In this document: positions 60,165 to 64,000 of the stretch, one piece after another | Position numbering within the stretch: position 1 is the first letter of the stretch | How the letters are laid out: each line of letters opens with the position of its first letter | Assembly: GCA_050014595.1 (NCBI GenBank) | Contig: JBEKDA010000009.1 | Span: 1-64,000 of the forward strand | DNA length: 64,000 nt | Reading direction: 5' to 3' | From: PALSA-129 sp050014595 | Lineage (GTDB): Bacteria > Acidobacteriota > Terriglobia > Bryobacterales > Bryobacteraceae | Position numbers and translations under genes: made by a program | The notes under the pieces: model-generated | The model's input: only the letters and a program-made list of their open reading frames with translations | The model's database searches: none | Told to the model about the DNA's origin: nothing

Positions 60165-61370
60165 CTAGTGCGCGGCTTTGGCCCACGCCATGTCGCGAAT
60201 CTGGTTCAGGTAGCTGATATACACGGGAATGGGAATATCCGGCGAATCGCCGTCGTTCAGGTAATGTTCGATCTTCACTTCGCGGGGGATCGAGCGTATC
60301 ACCTCGTTGAACCGCTTCATTTTGAGATACTTCACCTTCCATAATTCAAGCATCAGCGCGCGGAATTCCGGACTGATAAAACCGAGCTTCCGGTTACTCA
60401 GGTGGATACCGTCGAAGTGCCGCGCCTGAAGGGCTGTGATCAGAGAAGCATCATTTACCGGGGCTATCGGGGCGAGGTAAACCAGGAGGTGGAAAACGTC
60501 GGCGAGATCGCCCCAGAGGACTTTCTCCTGGAAGGATGTAAATCGAAGACTGCCGGGCGTCCGCTGCTGCAATTCGCGAGGCTTGGCCTGAGGAGGCTGC
60601 GCGGCCAGTTGCTCACGAAACCACGCCCTTTTGGCCGGGGTAAGATTCGCGCGCAGGAACTCGATGATGTAGGCGTGTTCGAGCGAAATCTTTTGATCGT
60701 GGTCCAGACCGGAAAACCAGGATTCCCAGTCGACCGTACTCAACTGGTCGAGAAGACCCATCACGTCGGCGATCGTCACGCTGGGGTGGTATTTGATTGC
60801 CTGCCATAAATGCTCGAGCGAATCGTATGTTGCGCCGTCGAATTCCATGCCTTCTTCGATCAGGTACCAGTTCGACAATACCCGGCCGGCGATCGACGTA
60901 GAGGCGCTCCAGCAGTTCAGACCCTTGCTCCATCGGTCCCGCACGCGGTCGAACGCCTGGCGATAGGCGCGCGCGTCGAGCCGCCAGTTGCGGCCCTCGA
61001 ATAACGGAGCGGGAAGGCGGTTGATGGCGGCGTCCAGTTCCTCGCGGGTGTGAGTCAGAATCACTTCCAGCGGCTTTTCCTCGACCATGGATATCACACG
61101 GCTCTCGACGCCCCGCTGGAGCAGGCTCAGGGCAAATTCATTGCGCGCCCGCTCGGTGGGAAATTGCCAGCGGCCGGCCTGCGCGTCAACGTAAGAGAAC
61201 AGTTCCCGCAAGGTCTTGAATTCGACGAGCCCATACAGAGCAAACGGAACCGGCTTCTCGTCGTGATACACGATGGTGGACGGCGTCACGAGCGCATCGA
61301 GCGTCAGGCTTTGCGCTGATAAGAGACCCGCGGGAAGGAAGAGAAGCAGCAGGAGCAGCAGGAGCATCAT
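60165..61370 (-). CDS. exported protein of unknown function
   Basis: This 401-aa protein begins with MMLLLLLLLLFLPAGLLSA, a strong signal peptide, then a helical, mixed-charge body with no recognised domain. The ATG at 61370 is preferred to a longer frame from 61511. TATACT lies upstream in the minus direction. It precedes the DUF1175/macroglobulin operon by about 100 bases on the same strand and may belong to it. Confidence 0.72.
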   Translation of the reverse strand: MMLLLLLLLLFLPAGLLSAQSLTLDALVTPSTIVYHDEKPVPFALYGLVEFKTLRELFSYVDAQAGRWQFPTERARNEFALSLLQRGVESRVISMVEEKPLEVILTHTREELDAAINRLPAPLFEGRNWRLDARAYRQAFDRVRDRWSKGLNCWSASTSIAGRVLSNWYLIEEGMEFDGATYDSLEHLWQAIKYHPSVTIADVMGLLDQLSTVDWESWFSGLDHDQKISLEHAYIIEFLRANLTPAKRAWFREQLAAQPPQAKPRELQQRTPGSLRFTSFQEKVLWGDLADVFHLLVYLAPIAPVNDASLITALQARHFDGIHLSNRKLGFISPEFRALMLELWKVKYLKMKRFNEVIRSIPREVKIEHYLNDGDSPDIPIPVYISYLNQIRDMAWAKAAH

Positions 61371-61497
61371 GGCGACAAGTATAGGGCAGGGCTGACTCGC
61401 CAGCCAAACCCGCGAATACCAAGGATGAGGAGGGGCCCAGCTCGCCGGGCAGACGCGTGCCGAGCCGCTTGATACGATTGAGGTCCAGGAGTTGTGA

Positions 61498-62742
61498 ATG
61501 GGACTGATCACGGGTCTGCGGTGCGTGTTTTGCGGCAGGCTCTATTCGACGCGGGTGGCGTACACCTGCCCGCAATGCGGGATTACCGGGATTCTGGATG
61601 TCGAGTACGACTATCGGACCATCGCGCGGGTGCTCACCCGGCGGAGTCTGGCGGCGCGGCGCGAGTTTTCGCACTGGAGATATCGCGAGCTGCTGCCGGT
61701 GCGCTCGGATGCGAGGCTGCCGGATGTCTCGGTAGGGTGGACGCCTTTGACGGCGGCGCCGGCGCTGGGGCGGCATATCGGGATCGCCAAGCTGTTCTTG
61801 AAAGACGACGGACGCAACGCGACCGGGTCGCTGAAGGACCGGGCCAGCTCCGTCGGTGTGGTGAAAGCGCGCGAGAAGCGGAAGACCATTATCGCTTGCG
61901 CCAGCACCGGGAACGCGGCCTCGTCGTGCGCGGGGATGGCGGCCTCCATGGGGATCCGCAGCGTGATCTTCGTGCCGGAGCGGGCGCCGGAACCCAAGGT
62001 CACGCAGTTGCTGATTTTCGGCGCGACGGTGCTGCGCGTGCTGGGCAGCTACGAGCAGGCCTTTCAGTTGTGCCAGAAATCGTGCGAGAGATGGGGGTGG
62101 TACAACCGCAACAGCGCCATCAATCCTTACCTGGTGGAAGGCAAGAAGACCGCCGGCCTCGAGATCGGCGAGCAGCTTGCCTGGGAAGCGCCGGATTGGG
62201 TCGCGGTGTCGGTGGGCGATGGGTGCACCATCGCCGGCGTGTGGAAGGGGTTCCGGGAGCTGCGCACGTTGGGGCTGATGGAGCGCGCGCCGCGGATTCT
62301 GGGCGTGCAGGCCGCCGGCGCGGCGCCGGTGACGGCGTGCTTCGAAAGCGGCGGGCCGCTCGAAGTGGTGTCGCCGCACACCATCGCGGACAGCATTGCG
62401 GTGGGAGTGCCGCGCAATTGGAAGAAGGCCGTGATGGCGGTGAGGGAAGCCGGCGGCGCGATGATCAACGTGAGCGACGACGAGATCCTGGATGCCATGC
62501 GATATACCGGGCGCCTGGCGGGCATCTTCGCGGAGCCGGCGGCCGCGACGGCGGTGGCGGGATTGCGGCGGGCGGTCCAAGAAGGTATTGTCGGGCGGCG
62601 CTCGACCGCGGTGGCGCTGATCACCGGCAACGGCTTGAAGGATGTGCAATCGGCGCGCGCGGCGGTGGGCGCGCCGTTCGAGGTGTCGCCGGAAGGGTCG
62701 GGGTTGGAAGAGATTCTGCGGCAACGCAAGGTGATCGATTGA
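61498..62742 (+). CDS. thrC: threonine synthase
   Basis: This 414-aa PLP enzyme converts O-phosphohomoserine to threonine. An N-terminal zinc-ribbon-like segment (C9, C12, C24, C27) precedes the beta-family fold. The PLP lysine is K113 in NATGSLKDRA, and STGNAASS is the phosphate-binding loop. AGGAG at 61487-61491 supports the ATG at 61498. An XRE gene follows with no gap. Confidence 0.9.
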   Translation: MGLITGLRCVFCGRLYSTRVAYTCPQCGITGILDVEYDYRTIARVLTRRSLAARREFSHWRYRELLPVRSDARLPDVSVGWTPLTAAPALGRHIGIAKLFLKDDGRNATGSLKDRASSVGVVKAREKRKTIIACASTGNAASSCAGMAASMGIRSVIFVPERAPEPKVTQLLIFGATVLRVLGSYEQAFQLCQKSCERWGWYNRNSAINPYLVEGKKTAGLEIGEQLAWEAPDWVAVSVGDGCTIAGVWKGFRELRTLGLMERAPRILGVQAAGAAPVTACFESGGPLEVVSPHTIADSIAVGVPRNWKKAVMAVREAGGAMINVSDDEILDAMRYTGRLAGIFAEPAAATAVAGLRRAVQEGIVGRRSTAVALITGNGLKDVQSARAAVGAPFEVSPEGSGLEEILRQRKVID

Positions 62743-62982
62743 ATGGTGGTGGGTCCGTTTGAGCCGCATCTGAGAGCGCGGGCCGAACTGATGCAGAAGA
62801 TCGGAGCACGCCTGAAGAAACACGACTGGACACAGGCCGAAGCGGCGAGCCGTTGCGGCGTGACGCAGCCCCGGATCAACGATCTGTTCCGCGGCCGGGT
62901 CTCGCGCTTCTCGCTCGACGCGCTGGTCAACATCGCGACGGCGCTGGGCTGCCGCGTGCGCCTCGATCTCGACGCTGCCTGA
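62743..62982 (+). CDS. small XRE-family DNA-binding protein (orphan antitoxin-like)
   Basis: This 79-aa protein has a helix-turn-helix of the HigA/XRE class: WTQAEAASRCGVTQPRINDLFRGRVSRFSLDALVNIATALG. Its ATG is immediately after the threonine synthase TGA, so it is probably co-transcribed. No toxin partner is adjacent on either side. Antitoxins of this class usually follow a HigB-type toxin. Confidence 0.82.
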   Translation: MVVGPFEPHLRARAELMQKIGARLKKHDWTQAEAASRCGVTQPRINDLFRGRVSRFSLDALVNIATALGCRVRLDLDAA

Positions 62983-63043
62983 GCCGTGTTCCTCGCTGAG
63001 GCGCCCGCCTCGTGTAGCCCAGGCCTGCTGATGTACCAAGGGA

Positions 63044-63622
63044 TTACTTCGGAGCGGCGTGATTGGCGAGCAATTCGGATTTGAGGATGGCGAAAGTTGC
63101 CGTCGCCCAAAGAACGCCGCCCATGCCCGCGCCGACTACCCACAGGCTCGCCGGCGCCGCCTGGGTCAAAGCCATCAGAGAAACCACACACCCTAACGCC
63201 GTCGTGACATAGTACAGCGGCAAACGAAACAGATACCCCATCGGGGCGAAATGAAGGCTGACGGCCGCACCGACCGCGGGCCAAACGAGATCCTGCCGTC
63301 CAATTCCGTTACAGATACCGAACGCGCTCCCAACCAGAAGCGTCTCAAGGATCGTCGTCCAACGAAGCCCGATCAGTATCCGCCGGTTCGCTAAACGTTG
63401 CGCTTCATTCCCCTGCTTCAGTTGGGAAAACCGAAACCCACCCGCCTTCCGCCGCAGCCATACGGATCCTGCTGTGACAGCGATTGCGCCCACAGCGATC
63501 AAGATCGCCGGCCCCAACTGAAACCCGCCGTTGAAGGCAGCCAATCCAAACCAAAACGCCCCCGCCATCGCCAGCACCAGAACGCCGTTCGATAGTCCCC
63601 ACATAAATTGGCTGTAGCTCAT
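63044..63622 (-). CDS. polytopic membrane protein, unknown
   Basis: This 192-aa protein has about five hydrophobic segments (LSNGVLVLAMAGAFWFGLAAF, ILIAVGAIAVTAGSVWL, LETLLVGSAFGIC, VTTALGCVVSLMALTQ, LWVVGAGMGGVLWATATFAIL). No family is recognised. It lies between the XRE gene and the toxin remnants; no functional clue is given by neighbours. Confidence 0.65.
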   Translation of the reverse strand: MSYSQFMWGLSNGVLVLAMAGAFWFGLAAFNGGFQLGPAILIAVGAIAVTAGSVWLRRKAGGFRFSQLKQGNEAQRLANRRILIGLRWTTILETLLVGSAFGICNGIGRQDLVWPAVGAAVSLHFAPMGYLFRLPLYYVTTALGCVVSLMALTQAAPASLWVVGAGMGGVLWATATFAILKSELLANHAAPK

Positions 63623-63654
63623 CTAGATATTCTCTCACTCCTGTTTAGGAAACC

Positions 63655-63790
63655 GGTGACACCCAGTCCCGGATCCGAGTCACGGAAGGTCCACTCGCCC
63701 CGGAGACGGCCAGGATCGAGTGAAAGTCCGCGTCCAGAGTCACCACGATCGCGTTCTTTCCCAACGACCAGGCAAGTATCGCATCACCGC
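63655..63790 (-). pseudogene. DUF5615 PIN-like toxin remnant
   Basis: The minus strand encodes a fragment AILAWSLGKNAIVVTLDADF followed by HSILAVSGASGPSVTRIRDW and a stop at 63655-63657. This matches the C-terminal part of DUF5615 PIN-like toxins. The expected N-terminal half is replaced by a tandem repeat (63791-63840). Confidence 0.6.
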
Positions 63791-63840
63791 CAGCGAAAAG
63801 GGAGCGAAAAGGAGCGAAAAGGGGACAGCGAAAAGGGGAC
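63791..63840. repeat. short tandem repeat of AGCGAAAAGG type
   Basis: Four tandem units of AGCGAAAAGG(G) with GGGGAC spacers, immediately next to the DUF5615 remnant. Confidence 0.7.
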
Positions 63841-63868
63841 GACGAATTTTTCGTATGCCCTTACGAGA

Positions 63869-64000
63869 TCAGCCTGGTTGCAGGAAGGGGTTCACATTCT
63901 CAAGCGGCCAGCGAACAGCGCGGCCTGGCAGGTCCTCCGAGTAGAGGCGCGTAACACCGCATTCCAGGCAGGCGGCCACGATCATCGCGTCCCAGAATGA
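63869..64000 (-). CDS. VapC-type PIN-domain toxin, 5' part beyond the window
   Basis: Only the last 43 residues are inside the window. The minus strand reads SFWDAMIVAACLECGVTRLY SEDLPG, then VNPFLQPG and a TGA stop at 63869-63871. The W-D...I...A...LY-SEDL pattern is the C-terminal active-site end of PIN-domain ribonucleases. The start and any antitoxin gene lie to the right of the window. Confidence 0.78.
   Translation of the reverse strand, partial: SFWDAMIVAACLECGVTRLYSEDLPGRAVRWPLENVNPFLQPG

Overview
The window is GC-rich chromosomal DNA from a soil-type Acidobacteriota, most likely the Solibacter/Bryobacter branch. The evidence is a TIGR03435-type secreted protein (30560-31363), PadR regulators feeding membrane proteins, a giant propeller/Y_Y_Y sensor kinase with a LuxR-type partner, a PEP-CTERM protein, a REP-associated transposase and many palindromic intergenic repeats. 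Codon use is fairly even across the window. No prophage, CRISPR array or rRNA operon was seen; there is one tRNA (Arg, anticodon UCG).

Region by region. (1) 222-4635: a complete four-subunit group 3b-type [NiFe] hydrogenase operon (beta, gamma, delta, alpha) plus its maturation protease. A membrane-anchored Cys-rich protein and a phosphorelay follow (4675-9250): three receiver proteins, one fused to a kinase, and a Cache-HAMP kinase. The phosphorelay has no DNA-binding output. Its promoter and leader resemble those of the hydrogenase operon. (2) 9265-12658: succinate dehydrogenase/fumarate reductase, sdhACDB. (3) 13119-20742: an endonuclease III-like protein with altered active-site residues, an SDR, a YceI protein coupled to a carboxypeptidase-regulatory/b561-like membrane protein, an Ior-type molybdenum hydroxylase pair, and a PadR regulator with a duplicated chain-length-determinant-like protein. 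(4) 20776-25275: a RAYT element with 41-bp inverted ends, a lipid operon (small acidic peptide, wax ester synthase/DGAT, SDR, patatin) and tRNA-Arg. (5) 25508-31363: small membrane and secreted proteins, TauE/SafE, a radical SAM protein of the tetraether/membrane-spanning lipid synthase type, a GH28 hydrolase and a TIGR03435 protein. (6) 31387-43195: SMC, an enoyl-CoA hydratase, a TadE/TadE/TadG-vWA trio, and an AtuA/acyl-CoA carboxylase beta module in which AtuA is split into two genes. (7) 43235-52881: CysE, NuoI, a thioredoxin-fold protein, the sensor/NarL pair, a PEP-CTERM protein, DUF1684, ZapA, a coiled-coil protein, rplT, rpmI and a sugar isomerase. (8) 52953-64000: a toxin-antitoxin graveyard (internally deleted BrnT with intact antitoxin, DUF5615 remnant, truncated VapC), an alpha-2-macroglobulin/DUF1175/membrane-protein operon, threonine synthase with an orphan XRE regulator, and a membrane protein.

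The strongest candidates for new biology are the lipid-synthase-like radical SAM protein, the hydrogenase-linked phosphorelay with a shared promoter/leader, the YceI plus fused b561-like membrane protein, and the three-hairpin dispersed repeats with perfect 25-bp ends. All functional calls come from reading motifs; no database search was run.
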